A stretch of 64,000 nucleotides of DNA. Origin: Candidatus Gastranaerophilales bacterium. Its GTDB lineage: Bacteria; Cyanobacteriota; Vampirovibrionia; Gastranaerophilales; Gastranaerophilaceae. The translations under genes and the position numbers were made by a program. Positions 15,492 to 24,152 of the stretch are shown piece by piece (the first letter of the stretch is position 1; each line of letters starts with the position of its first letter). The stretch covers positions 124,001-188,000 of the forward strand of contig CALUTL010000001.1 of assembly GCA_944323655.1 (NCBI GenBank), read 5' to 3'. Under the pieces are notes generated by a model that ran no database searches, was not told where the DNA came from, and worked only from the letters and a program-made list of their open reading frames with translations.

Positions 15492-17120
15492 ATGGATATC
15501 AAATCTAAAGTTCAGATTTTAACGGGGGATATTTTTGGCGGAATAAATTCGGCTATTGTTGCACTGCCGCAAGCGCTTGCATTTGGGGTTGCGACAGGCT
15601 TTGGTGCTTCTGCCGGAATTTGGGGGGCTATTGTTTTATGCCTTGTTGCAGGGATTTTCGGGTCTAAAATCCCGATGATTTCAGGCCCGACAGGACCGAT
15701 GACAATTGTTGTCGCTTCTGTTGCTGCTGCTTTAGGATATGACCTTTCTGCTGTAATCGTTGTGATTATGTTTGCAGCAATTTTACAGCTTATTTTTTCT
15801 TTAACAAGGATTTCTGATATCGTTAAATATGTTCCTTATCCAGTTATTTCAGGGTTTATGAACGGTGTCGGAATAATTATTATTCTTCTACAGCTTAACC
15901 TTTTAATCGGACACCCTTCAGTCTCAAATACTTTTGAGGGAATAAAAAGCTTTATCCTTAACCTCCAAAACACAAACATGCCGGCTTTAGGGCTTGGGAT
16001 GCTTACTCTTTTAATAGTTTTCGGGATACCTAAAAAGATAAATAAATATGTTCCGTCACAAATAATCGCACTTATTTTGTGCACTTTAATTTCAATTAAA
16101 CTCGGGCTTGATGTTCCGAAAATTTCGGAAATTACAGTCGGATTTCCTAAAATCGCTGTCCCAGTGTTTGAGATAATAAAACTTGCTGAATACTTGCCGT
16201 TTGCGCTCACTCTTGCGATTGTGCTTTCTGCCGAAAGTATGCTAACAGGACTTGTTGCAGACAGTTTGACAAAAAGCAGACACAACCCTAAAACGCTTTT
16301 GTTTTCTCAAGGATTAGGAAATGTCGCCTGCGCTCTGACCGGTTCTCTTTGCGGAACTGCTGCCACGATGAGAACTGTTGCAGCCTTAAATACAGGCGCA
16401 ACTACGAAATTTGCAGCTGTCGTTAATCCTGTTATCCTTGCTTTATTATTGTTTAAATTTTCAGGATTTGTCGCTGAAATTCCGCTTGCCGTGCTTGCCG
16501 GAATCCTTATTAAAATCGGGTTTGATATAATTGATGTTAAGCTCTTAAAAGTTGTGAAATTTGCGCCGAAAGATGATTTATACGTTTTAATTCTTGTATT
16601 TTTGCTGACTGTTTTCTACAATCTTATTTTTGCAGTCGGGGCAGGAATTACACTTGCGGCACTTTTATACGCAAAACGTGTCGCTGATAAAGCGAATATT
16701 ATTCAAAAATCAGTCTACGACAGAGATATTATGAAGCTTGAAAAAATCCTTGAAACTGATTACAAACACAAAATCCGCGTTGTTCATATTACGGGACAGT
16801 TTTTCTTCGGCTCAGCAACTCAGATGATATCAAAATTTGAGGATGTTCTCGGCACAAAATGCATTATTATAAACTATGAAGCGGATGATCTTCTTGATAT
16901 TTCGGCTATTTTTGCGCTGGAAGATATAATCATAAGACTTAAATCACAACATATTAAAATCCTTCTCGTAATCAAAAACGAACAAGTATTAAATCAACTC
17001 TCCCAACACTCTATAATCAGCCAAACAGGAGAAGAAAATGTTTTTTATGATGAGATTAAAGCGATAGAATACGCAAAAACGTCCCTTAAACAAATTGTAA
17101 AAAACAAAAAGAAAAAATAA
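15492..17120 (+). CDS. SulP-family anion transporter with STAS domain
   Basis: 542 residues: a membrane domain of many hydrophobic segments (about 10-400) and a cytoplasmic STAS domain (about 430-530; VVHITGQFFFGSA and the DISAIFAL loop). The early motif ALPQALAFGVATGFGASAGI matches SulP transmembrane helix 1, and SGPTGPMTIV helix 3. SulP proteins carry sulfate, bicarbonate or other anions; BicA-type cyanobacterial members are bicarbonate importers, but the substrate cannot be read from sequence. Own promoter at 15456-15484 with no leader; the amidase gene downstream also has its own promoter. Confidence 0.9.
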   Translation: MDIKSKVQILTGDIFGGINSAIVALPQALAFGVATGFGASAGIWGAIVLCLVAGIFGSKIPMISGPTGPMTIVVASVAAALGYDLSAVIVVIMFAAILQLIFSLTRISDIVKYVPYPVISGFMNGVGIIIILLQLNLLIGHPSVSNTFEGIKSFILNLQNTNMPALGLGMLTLLIVFGIPKKINKYVPSQIIALILCTLISIKLGLDVPKISEITVGFPKIAVPVFEIIKLAEYLPFALTLAIVLSAESMLTGLVADSLTKSRHNPKTLLFSQGLGNVACALTGSLCGTAATMRTVAALNTGATTKFAAVVNPVILALLLFKFSGFVAEIPLAVLAGILIKIGFDIIDVKLLKVVKFAPKDDLYVLILVFLLTVFYNLIFAVGAGITLAALLYAKRVADKANIIQKSVYDRDIMKLEKILETDYKHKIRVVHITGQFFFGSATQMISKFEDVLGTKCIIINYEADDLLDISAIFALEDIIIRLKSQHIKILLVIKNEQVLNQLSQHSIISQTGEENVFYDEIKAIEYAKTSLKQIVKNKKKK

Positions 17121-17142
17121 ACTTCCCCATAAATTAACATAA

Positions 17143-17171
17143 TTGTATTTTTAAATTTTAAGGGTTATAAT
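17143..17171 (+). promoter_or_regulatory. Near-consensus promoter abutting the amiC start codon (leaderless candidate)
   Basis: TTGTAT (17143-17148), 17 nt, TATAAT (17166-17171), six bases, ATG 17178. The predicted start point is the A of the ATG and there is no Shine-Dalgarno. Confidence 0.65.
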
Positions 17172-17177
17172 CGTGGA

Positions 17178-18545
17178 ATGAAATACAGGTTGTTTATTTT
17201 AACATTGTTATTAGGTTTAAGTATTCAAAGCGTTTTTGCACTCGACGTTGTTTATCCGAAACAAAATAACGTTACGATAAATTCACCCTCAACTTTTTTT
17301 GTCGGAAATTCTTCAACTGAAATTCCTCTGAAAATAAACGGGCAAGAAATTCCTGTTCACCCGTCAGGCGGGTTTGCTTATGCTGTAAAATTAAATACAG
17401 GAAACAACCAATTTGTGATTGAAGCAGGTGATGAAAAACAGATTTTCAATATCACAAGACCAAAACCTTTAGGTTCAGCCTACACAACAAGAAACACCGA
17501 ACTTCCTTATGATACGGCGCAATCTTTTATGACTGTAAAAGATAACACTCCGCTTAGATCCACTCCCATTGATAGCGGGATTAACAGAATAGCGCATTAC
17601 CAAAAAGGTATTCCGCTTCTTGTTATCGGTGAAAAAAGCGGGTTTTATAAAGTGAAGCTAAACGAAACAGAATCCGCTTGGATAAATATAAAAGATGTGG
17701 TTTCAGCAGATACGTTCACCCCCGCAAAACTTATTAAAAGAAACGTTATAGATGATAAAAATTATTATATTTTTAAAATAGATTTTGACAAAAAAGTTCC
17801 TTACGTAATTGAAGGGAAACACCCGTTTGTGGTTAAATTCTATAATATTGAAGGGTATCCAGAGAATACATTTTCCTTCACGTTTCCACTGAAACAAAAA
17901 CTTATCGGATACAGCGGAGAGTTTGAAGGAAACAGCTTTATTTTAAAGGTAAGAAAATTTCCTAAAATCAACGAAAAACGCCCGCTTAAAAACATAAAAA
18001 TAGTAATTGACGCAGGTCACGGCGGAGATGAAAAGGGAGCAATCGGCTGTTTAAGACATAATGAAAAAGACATAAATCTTGCAATATCAAAGATGCTTGC
18101 AACAGAATTAAAGCTTCGCGGGGCAAATGTGATTATGACAAGATACGGAGATGAAACTGTCGGTCTTTTAGACAGGGTAAAAAAGACAAATGAGAATGAA
18201 GCTTCTGTATTTATAAGCATTCACGGAAATGCGCTCCCTGACAATATGGATCCGAATGAACACTCAGGCACAAGTGTTTTCTACTACTACCCGCAGGCAG
18301 AACCTCTGGCTGACAGCATTCTAAAATCAATGACCTCACAGCTTCCGTTTTCTGATGATCAGGTAAGACAGGGAAGTTTTGCCGTTGTCAGAAACACCCA
18401 AGCCATCAGCTTATTAATTGAAGTAGGTTATTTGATTAACCCGTCAGATAACGCCTATTTAATTGATACGGAAACTCAACAAAATACAGGAAAAGCTATT
18501 GCTGACGGCATCGAAAACTTTTTTGCCGAAAAAAATTCAAATTAA
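17178..18545 (+). CDS. amiC: N-acetylmuramoyl-L-alanine amidase (AmiC type) with SH3-like domain
   Basis: Periplasmic peptidoglycan hydrolase that cleaves the MurNAc-L-Ala bond during cell separation. 455 residues: signal peptide (about 1-21), N-terminal beta-rich region (22-95), SH3-like domain (about 115-175, TVKDNTPLRSTP to AWINIKDV), linker, and an Amidase_3 domain (272-450). Zinc ligands H281 (DAGHGG), E296 (HNEKDIN) and H349 (ISIHGNA), with catalytic E415 (LLIEVGYL), are all present. The SH3-like part probably binds cell wall. The -10 box lies six bases before the ATG. Confidence 0.92.
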   Translation: MKYRLFILTLLLGLSIQSVFALDVVYPKQNNVTINSPSTFFVGNSSTEIPLKINGQEIPVHPSGGFAYAVKLNTGNNQFVIEAGDEKQIFNITRPKPLGSAYTTRNTELPYDTAQSFMTVKDNTPLRSTPIDSGINRIAHYQKGIPLLVIGEKSGFYKVKLNETESAWINIKDVVSADTFTPAKLIKRNVIDDKNYYIFKIDFDKKVPYVIEGKHPFVVKFYNIEGYPENTFSFTFPLKQKLIGYSGEFEGNSFILKVRKFPKINEKRPLKNIKIVIDAGHGGDEKGAIGCLRHNEKDINLAISKMLATELKLRGANVIMTRYGDETVGLLDRVKKTNENEASVFISIHGNALPDNMDPNEHSGTSVFYYYPQAEPLADSILKSMTSQLPFSDDQVRQGSFAVVRNTQAISLLIEVGYLINPSDNAYLIDTETQQNTGKAIADGIENFFAEKNSN

Positions 18546-18644
18546 AACGATTTGATTATTAAGATTTTTTACAATATAAGTTTTTTTTAAATTAAATAGC
18601 AATTTTTTAAATTCACGAACATTAAAAAAAAAGGAAGTGTAGTT

Positions 18645-19322
18645 ATGCCAATAGAAAACGTAAACATTGTACAAAAAAATAATAATAGCCAAACAGCATT
18701 TTATACAGCTGCAGGTGTTGGTACAGGAGCAATTGCAGGAGGTGCATTCGGTTATTACCAAAGACCCTGGATTAAAAACGGAGAACTTACTGATACTTTT
18801 GTCAAAAAAGTGAGTGAAAAAGAATTAAAATTAGAAGAAGAAGATTGTAAAGTTTTAATCAGCGATCTAAAAAAAATTGCAGCTTCAGGTTCACTTGAAA
18901 ACACCCAAGATTCAACAAAAGCTTATTTTAAGGGTTTATCTAACTCTGAAGTGATAAAAACTCTAAGTAATAATATTTTAGATGGACTAAAAGAAGAATT
19001 TGGCGACGGGATTCTTGACGGAAAGTTTGACAAATATAGAGAAACGGTGAAATTTTCTCCTGAAGATATGTCTGAACAAAAAGAAAGAATTAAAAACTTG
19101 TTTGACATAAAAAATAAGAAATTAAAACCGCTTGATAAAAATGCAGATTTAGACGATTTGAATTTACATACGGCCGTAAAAGAAATAATGAGTAATCTTG
19201 ATAAGAAAAACGCCTTAAAATGGGGCGGAATAGGTGCTGCAATTCTTGGTATCGCAGGGCTTGGTGCAAGTTTTATAGCAAATTCAAAATCATCATCTGC
19301 TACAGACGACCAACAGTCTTAA
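18645..19322 (+). CDS. Hypothetical protein with N- and C-terminal glycine-rich membrane spans
   Basis: No family recognised. 225 residues: a short polar N-terminus, a glycine/alanine-rich span (about 18-37, GVGTGAIAGGAFGYY), a long acidic and lysine-rich helical middle (45-185) and a second glycine-rich span (about 190-213, GGIGAAILGIAGLGASFIA) with a Ser/Asp tail. No signal peptide. The hairpin-like layout, two spans with a soluble loop, recalls other orphans in this window (3943, 49421) but homology is not demonstrable by eye. GGAAG precedes ATG 18645. A bidirectional terminator follows. Confidence 0.75.
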   Translation: MPIENVNIVQKNNNSQTAFYTAAGVGTGAIAGGAFGYYQRPWIKNGELTDTFVKKVSEKELKLEEEDCKVLISDLKKIAASGSLENTQDSTKAYFKGLSNSEVIKTLSNNILDGLKEEFGDGILDGKFDKYRETVKFSPEDMSEQKERIKNLFDIKNKKLKPLDKNADLDDLNLHTAVKEIMSNLDKKNALKWGGIGAAILGIAGLGASFIANSKSSSATDDQQS

Positions 19323-19344
19323 TAAATTCTAAATACTTATAATT

Positions 19345-19374
19345 AAAAAAGACAGGCTCTAAAACCTGCCTTTT
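19345..19374. terminator. Bidirectional terminator between convergent genes
   Basis: AAAAGACAGG, loop CTCTAAAA, CCTGCCTTTT with one A.C mismatch: A-tract on one side and T-tract on the other, between the orphan ending at 19322 and thrS ending at 19397. Confidence 0.75.
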
Positions 19375-19396
19375 AACATTATTAAAGTTTAAGTTT

Positions 19397-21202
19397 TTAA
19401 GCGTTCACAAGAGATTTTGCGAAAGAATCAATATTTCTGTTTTTGATTTCATCTTCAATTTTTGAGATAAATTCATCAACAGCAAAAGTACCGACCTGTC
19501 CGATACCTCTTGCTCTGACAGCCAAAGTTTCCGATTCCATTTCCTTGTCGCCGACAACTACTACGTACGGAATTTTCTTATCCTGAAGGCTTTCACGGAT
19601 TTTGTAATTCATACTTTCCGATCTGTCGTCAAGTTTAGCTCTGATTCCTGCAGCACGCATTTTTTTGTAAACTTTTTCTGCAAAATCAGCGTGTTTTTCA
19701 TTAGAAATCGGAACTATTGCCACCTGAGTCGGCGCAAGCCAAGTCGGGAATGCACCTGCAAAGTGTTCAATTAAAATTCCGTGGAAACGCTCCATAGAAC
19801 CGAAGATTACTCGGTGAAGCATAACAGGAGTTTTCATTGAGCCGTCTTTATCCTGATATTTGATATCAAATCTTTCAGGAAGGTTAAAGTCAAGCTGGAT
19901 TGTCGCACATTGCCAAGTTCTGCCGATTGCATCTTTAACTTTGAAATCAATTTTCGGCCCGTAGAATGCTCCGTCGCCTTCGTTAATCTCATATTTCATT
20001 CCGCGTCTTTCCATTGCTTCTTTCAAGCCTGCTTCCGCTCTGTTCCAGTTTTCAAGTTCGCCGACATAACTTTCAGGACGTGTTGACAACTCAACCTCAA
20101 ATGACATATTAAATATTGCCATTGTGTCAGCTACAAAGTCGATAATTTCGTTAATCTCATCAACCAACTGTTCCGGCGTACAAAATACGTGCGCATCGTC
20201 CTGCGTAAACCCTTGAACACGAGTTAAACCTGCAAGTGCGCCTGATTTTTCTTTTCTGTAAACAGTTCCAAGTTCAGCCATTCTTAAAGGCAATGAACGA
20301 TATGAGTGTCTGTTTGCCTGATAAATCAAAATATGGAAAGGACAGTTCATAGGTTTTAAAACAAACTGTTCTTCAGAATCTTCGTCTTTTTGAATAAAGA
20401 ACATGTTTTCTTTATAGTGTCCCATATGTCCTGAAATTTCCCAGAGTTTTGATTTAGCTATATGCGGAGTGTTTACGATAACATAACCGCGTTTTCTATG
20501 TTCTGTTCTCCAGTAGTTTTCAATTTCTTCTCTGACGATTGCAAGGTTCGGATGCCACAATACAAGGCCTCCGCCAAGTTCATCTCTTGTAGAGAACAAA
20601 TCAAGCTTTGCGCCGAGTTTTCTGTGATCACGCTTTTCTGCTTCCTCAAGGAATGTCAAGTAAGCTTGCAAATCTTCTTTATTCCAAAATGCCGTTGCAT
20701 AAATTCTCTGAAGCATTTTATTCTTTTCGTTACCTCTCCAGTAAGCACCGGCAACTTTTAACAACTTAATCGCATTTGCCTTAATAAACGAAGTGTTCGG
20801 AATATGAGGCCCTGCACAAAGATCGTTAAACAAAACATTTCCGTCTTTATCTTTTGTTAAATACAAAGTCGGATTGTCATTTTTGTGCTCCTCAAGAAGT
20901 TCAGCCTTGTAAATTTCGCCTTCTTCTTTAAATTGTTTGATCTGCTTTTCAACATCAGGAATAACATATTTTTCAAACGTTAAATTTTGTTTGATAATAT
21001 TTTTCATTTCTTCTTCGATTTTGCCCAAATCATCCTGCGTAAAAGCATGCCCGTCGGTCAAATCGAAATCATAATAAAAGCCGTTTTCAACAGCAGGTCC
21101 GATTGCTAACTTTGCAGACGGAAACAGCTTTTGAACAGCCTGCGCCATGATGTGAGAGCAAGAGTGCCTCAAAGTGTGTAAAGTTTCGTTGTTTTTTTCC
21201 AT
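19397..21202 (-). CDS. thrS: Threonyl-tRNA synthetase without TGS domain
   Basis: Charges tRNA-Thr. 601 residues starting directly in the editing domain: H13xxxH17 (RHSCSHIMAQAV) and, further on, the NDLCAGPH zinc/editing site. The catalytic core follows, with class II motif 2 (TVYRKEKSGALAGLTRVQGF) and motif 3 near VIFGSMERFHGILIEHF, then an anticodon-binding domain ending at the C-terminus. The N-terminal TGS (N1) domain of the 640-residue enterobacterial enzyme is absent. GGAAAGGA precedes ATG 21202, and a strong promoter lies at 21281-21309. The 72-nt leader is too short for a T-box. Confidence 0.95.
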   Translation of the reverse strand: MEKNNETLHTLRHSCSHIMAQAVQKLFPSAKLAIGPAVENGFYYDFDLTDGHAFTQDDLGKIEEEMKNIIKQNLTFEKYVIPDVEKQIKQFKEEGEIYKAELLEEHKNDNPTLYLTKDKDGNVLFNDLCAGPHIPNTSFIKANAIKLLKVAGAYWRGNEKNKMLQRIYATAFWNKEDLQAYLTFLEEAEKRDHRKLGAKLDLFSTRDELGGGLVLWHPNLAIVREEIENYWRTEHRKRGYVIVNTPHIAKSKLWEISGHMGHYKENMFFIQKDEDSEEQFVLKPMNCPFHILIYQANRHSYRSLPLRMAELGTVYRKEKSGALAGLTRVQGFTQDDAHVFCTPEQLVDEINEIIDFVADTMAIFNMSFEVELSTRPESYVGELENWNRAEAGLKEAMERRGMKYEINEGDGAFYGPKIDFKVKDAIGRTWQCATIQLDFNLPERFDIKYQDKDGSMKTPVMLHRVIFGSMERFHGILIEHFAGAFPTWLAPTQVAIVPISNEKHADFAEKVYKKMRAAGIRAKLDDRSESMNYKIRESLQDKKIPYVVVVGDKEMESETLAVRARGIGQVGTFAVDEFISKIEDEIKNRNIDSFAKSLVNA

Positions 21203-21280
21203 TTTTATCCTTTCCGGTCAGTTGATAACATTCAAAAGACCTAAATACGGGGCGGATCCCCCTAACTAACTACAAACAAA

Positions 21281-21309
21281 ATTTTAACACCTGCACAATA
21301 ATATTACAA
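21281..21309 (-). promoter_or_regulatory. Promoter of thrS
   Basis: Minus strand: TTGTAA (21309-21304), 17-nt spacer ending TGT, TAAAAT (21286-21281), an extended -10. The leader carries a short GGGG/CCCC hairpin (around 21249-21262) of unknown role. Confidence 0.6.
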
Positions 21310-21317
21310 GGAAATCT

Positions 21318-22244
21318 CTATTTCTTTTTTCTGGGAATTATAATATTAAAACCTAATATAGTTATTACTTTATTATAATCATCTTCATTTCTGACATTGA
21401 AGATATTTCGTCCTATTATACTTGACAAGCTGCTCAAAAATAAACGTAAAAACTCTATTTTATAATCTGTTTTCATAGCTATAGGAAATGCCATAAAAAC
21501 AAAGTCTCTTTTTCCTATTGCAATAAAATGAATTAAATTTCCTTCTTTATATTCTTTTCTAAATTTTACACTCTTTAAAATACCCTGCAGATTCCACTTT
21601 TTATCAAGGAATTTAACTTTATCCGTAAAATACAAATTCAAAACATCTTGATCATGAAATACAATTTGATCTTTATGTACAGCAATCCAATCAAAGACTT
21701 TTGAAGTAAATTTATTTTCTCTGAATTTAGCTAAATTTAACAGCAAAACACCTGAATTAAAATATTTTTTCAGATTTAGACGATTACTGTTTTTTACTTC
21801 ATCTATATCCTCAACTGCTGCAAGATAATAGTCTTTAATATCAGAAGAAAACAGCTCTTTTAAAGATGATTTTACCTGAATATCACAATCCATATATAAT
21901 ATTTTATCCACATCAGGAATAAAATCTGCTATTAATAGCCTGTAATAAGCTGCTCTGGTTAATCGAGCACCTTGTTCAAGCGGACAATCTTTAAATATTT
22001 CCTCATCTACACTTATAAAATCAATATCAAAATCAGCTATCTTTTTCAAATTCAAAAGTTTTCGTTTTGCAACATCTGAAATACCGCCATCTAAAATATA
22101 AAAATGAAGATTATCATCATCCTCTTTTGAATCCAATATTGTTGCAAGCGATAAAGCTAAATACCTTGCATAATTATTATCACTCGAAAAACATACATTA
22201 ATCACATCTTTATTTTTTAAGCTTTCGCCTGCCAAAACCGCCAT
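21318..22244 (-). CDS. Glycosyltransferase family 8 protein
   Basis: 308 residues of the GT8 (LgtC/GspA-like) retaining transferase fold. Seen: the nucleotide-sugar start VINVCFSSDNNYA (about 14-26), the metal-binding DxD motif D119-C-D121 (KILYMDCDIQVK), YFNSGVLLLNL and the HDQDVLN segment. GT8 enzymes add galactose or glucose to LPS core or to protein O-glycans; the acceptor is unknown. AAGGAT precedes ATG 22244. The downstream thrS has its own promoter, so this gene seems monocistronic. Base use matches its neighbours apart from a high A/T third-position content. Confidence 0.88.
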   Translation of the reverse strand: MAVLAGESLKNKDVINVCFSSDNNYARYLALSLATILDSKEDDDNLHFYILDGGISDVAKRKLLNLKKIADFDIDFISVDEEIFKDCPLEQGARLTRAAYYRLLIADFIPDVDKILYMDCDIQVKSSLKELFSSDIKDYYLAAVEDIDEVKNSNRLNLKKYFNSGVLLLNLAKFRENKFTSKVFDWIAVHKDQIVFHDQDVLNLYFTDKVKFLDKKWNLQGILKSVKFRKEYKEGNLIHFIAIGKRDFVFMAFPIAMKTDYKIEFLRLFLSSLSSIIGRNIFNVRNEDDYNKVITILGFNIIIPRKKK

Positions 22245-22370
22245 AAATTAATCCTTTATAAAATTTTAATCTAAATCATCTCATTATAAAAACAATTTTA
22301 TTATGTGAATTTTAAAAATCTATACTTTATATTAAAAATATTTCTTTTTTTTACAAATAGCAATGTGAAT

Positions 22371-22399
22371 TTGAGAAGTTTTTATTTTTATAGTAGAAT
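22371..22399 (+). promoter_or_regulatory. Promoter of the ssb operon
   Basis: TTGAGA (22371-22376), 17 nt, TAGAAT (22394-22399); start predicted near 22406. AGAGG (about 22433-22437) serves ATG 22443. Confidence 0.6.
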
Positions 22400-22442
22400 A
22401 CGAAATGTAGTTCAGATTAAGGGATTTTGAAAAGAGGTTTGA

Positions 22443-22787
22443 ATGAACACAGCAACAGTTGTAGGCAGAGTAGGCAGAGATGCTGAAATCAGATATTTTG
22501 AATCAGGTAAAGTAAAAGCACAGTTTTCAATGGCTGTAAACCGCTGGGATTCAAAAACGAAATCAGAAGTAGCAGATTGGTTCACAATTGACGTTTGGGA
22601 TAAACTTGCAGAATTTGCAGGCGAATACATTAAAAAAGGCATGCAGGTTGTAGTAGACGGACGCATAAGCACTAACAAATGGACCGATAAAGCGACAGGT
22701 AATGAAAGAGAATCTTTCTTTATTATTGCAAATAATATAAGACTTCTCGGTTCAAAAAGAGATTTGGAAAATGATAATCAGTTCTAA
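22443..22787 (+). CDS. ssb: Single-stranded DNA-binding protein, short form
   Basis: 114 residues: one OB fold (MNTATVVGRVGRDAEIRYFE, WFTIDVWDKLAEFAGEYIKK, VVVDGRI) and a very short tail ending ENDNQF. Most bacterial SSBs are 160-180 residues with a long glycine-rich linker and a DDDIPF tip; here the linker is missing and the tip only partly conserved. Cyanobacterial SSBs are similarly short. It may be the housekeeping SSB or a secondary copy. It overlaps the sugar-acid kinase gene by 17 nt, an odd operon partner. Confidence 0.9.
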   Translation: MNTATVVGRVGRDAEIRYFESGKVKAQFSMAVNRWDSKTKSEVADWFTIDVWDKLAEFAGEYIKKGMQVVVDGRISTNKWTDKATGNERESFFIIANNIRLLGSKRDLENDNQF

Positions 22788-24078
22788 TATTACAGGAATT
22801 ATAGCAGATGATCTAACCGGAGCAAACGATACAGGTTTGCAGTTTCACCTGCGCGGAGCAAACACTCAAATCCTTTTAAATTATGATGCAGAACCTTTCA
22901 ATATAAAAGGGACGCAAACTTGGGTAATGTCGACAGAAACAAGAAATGCCGATCCGGAAACTGCTTATCATGCAGTTAAAGATGCAACAAAATTCCTTAT
23001 TGACAAAGTTAATCCTGATTATTTTTATAAAAAAATAGATTCAACAATTCGAGGCAACATTGCAATAGAAGTTCTTGCAATGCTTGAGGTTTTGAATTGG
23101 GATGCTGCCGTTATAATACCGGCTTTTCCGTCCGAAGGCAGGGTTACAATCGGCGGATATCATCTTTTAAAAGGTATCCCGATAGAAAGAACGGAAATGG
23201 CAAGAGATCCTCATTCTCCAATCAGAGAATCCCATCTTCCGACACTTTTAAAAAGCCAGCTTGATGAAAGTTATGAACACCTTGTAGGTGCGATTGAATT
23301 AAAGACAGTTATGAAAGGCGCAGGGCCGATTTTAAAATGTCTTAATGACCTGATAAAAGAGGGGAAAAAGCTTATTGTAGCAGATGCGGTGTCAACAACG
23401 GATATAGAGCAGGTAATGCTGGCAATAACAAAATCTGATTTTAATATTCTTCCGACCGGAACCGCAGCTGCAGCACAGGTTTTAAGTGATTTGTGGTATT
23501 CGGATTTGAAGCCTCACGATATAAATAAAACAATTCCTGAACTTCCAAAACTTGTAATTTCAGGGAGTGCAACAGAAATTACTGCAAAACAAATTAAACG
23601 ACTCGAAGAATGCGACGAATTTGAAAACACACTCTTTATAGAACCTGATCTTAAAGACATAATAAGCTGGAATTTTGGGGATCTTGCAGACAGAATTGTG
23701 AATAACTTAGGGCAGAATAATACGGTTGTTGTCCACACCTCAGATTTAATAACCGACTTTGACGGCTTCAGCGAGGAGCTTTTGGAGGCAGATTTAACAA
23801 AATCTAGTTTGGCTTGTCTTATAACCGATTATCTTTCCGAACTCACAAAACAAGCTGCTTCAAAAAAAGCCTTTATTCTTATCACACTTGGCGGAGAAAC
23901 CTCCTACAAATGCTGTCAGGCAATAGGGGCAACTCAGCTTCAGCTTGTAGATGAAGTTGCGCCGGCAATTGCGCTTTCTCTTGATCATAATGCTCAATGG
24001 ATTATTACAAAATCAGGAAACCTCGGCGGACTCAACACTTTAATTGACATTTTAAAATATTGCGAACATCACGAATAG
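22771..24078 (+). CDS. Four-carbon acid sugar kinase family protein (DUF1537; DtnK/OtnK-like)
   Basis: 435 residues with the two-domain layout of the family. N-terminal acceptor domain: GIIADDLTGANDTGLQF (about 9-25), STETRN, and KKIDSTIRGNI (about 87-97). C-terminal ATP domain: LITLGGETSYKCCQAIG and ITKSGNLGG near the end. These kinases phosphorylate D-threonate, D-erythronate derivatives or 3-oxo-tetronates. The PdxA-family dehydrogenase 74 nt downstream matches the DtnK-PdxA2 pair that converts D-threonate to dihydroxyacetone phosphate. The start overlaps ssb by 17 nt; TTGGAAA is a weak ribosome site, so coupling is likely. Confidence 0.88.
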   Translation: MIISSNITGIIADDLTGANDTGLQFHLRGANTQILLNYDAEPFNIKGTQTWVMSTETRNADPETAYHAVKDATKFLIDKVNPDYFYKKIDSTIRGNIAIEVLAMLEVLNWDAAVIIPAFPSEGRVTIGGYHLLKGIPIERTEMARDPHSPIRESHLPTLLKSQLDESYEHLVGAIELKTVMKGAGPILKCLNDLIKEGKKLIVADAVSTTDIEQVMLAITKSDFNILPTGTAAAAQVLSDLWYSDLKPHDINKTIPELPKLVISGSATEITAKQIKRLEECDEFENTLFIEPDLKDIISWNFGDLADRIVNNLGQNNTVVVHTSDLITDFDGFSEELLEADLTKSSLACLITDYLSELTKQAASKKAFILITLGGETSYKCCQAIGATQLQLVDEVAPAIALSLDHNAQWIITKSGNLGGLNTLIDILKYCEHHE

Positions 24079-24152
24079 ATTTCAATGTTTAAAACCCGAC
24101 CAAAATGGGTAAAATACAGAGAAGTGCTTTTTTAATTTTTGGAGGATTAGTT

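Noticed and set aside
21203-21317. Possible T-box or riboswitch in front of thrS
   Set aside because: The promoter at 21281-21309 leaves only about 72 nt of leader with a small GGGG/CCCC hairpin; no specifier loop, T-box sequence or terminator is visible.
24105-24152. Earlier start of the PdxA-family gene
   Set aside because: No ribosome site; GGAGG at 24141-24145 fits ATG 24153, where the conserved KIAVTTGDPNG begins.
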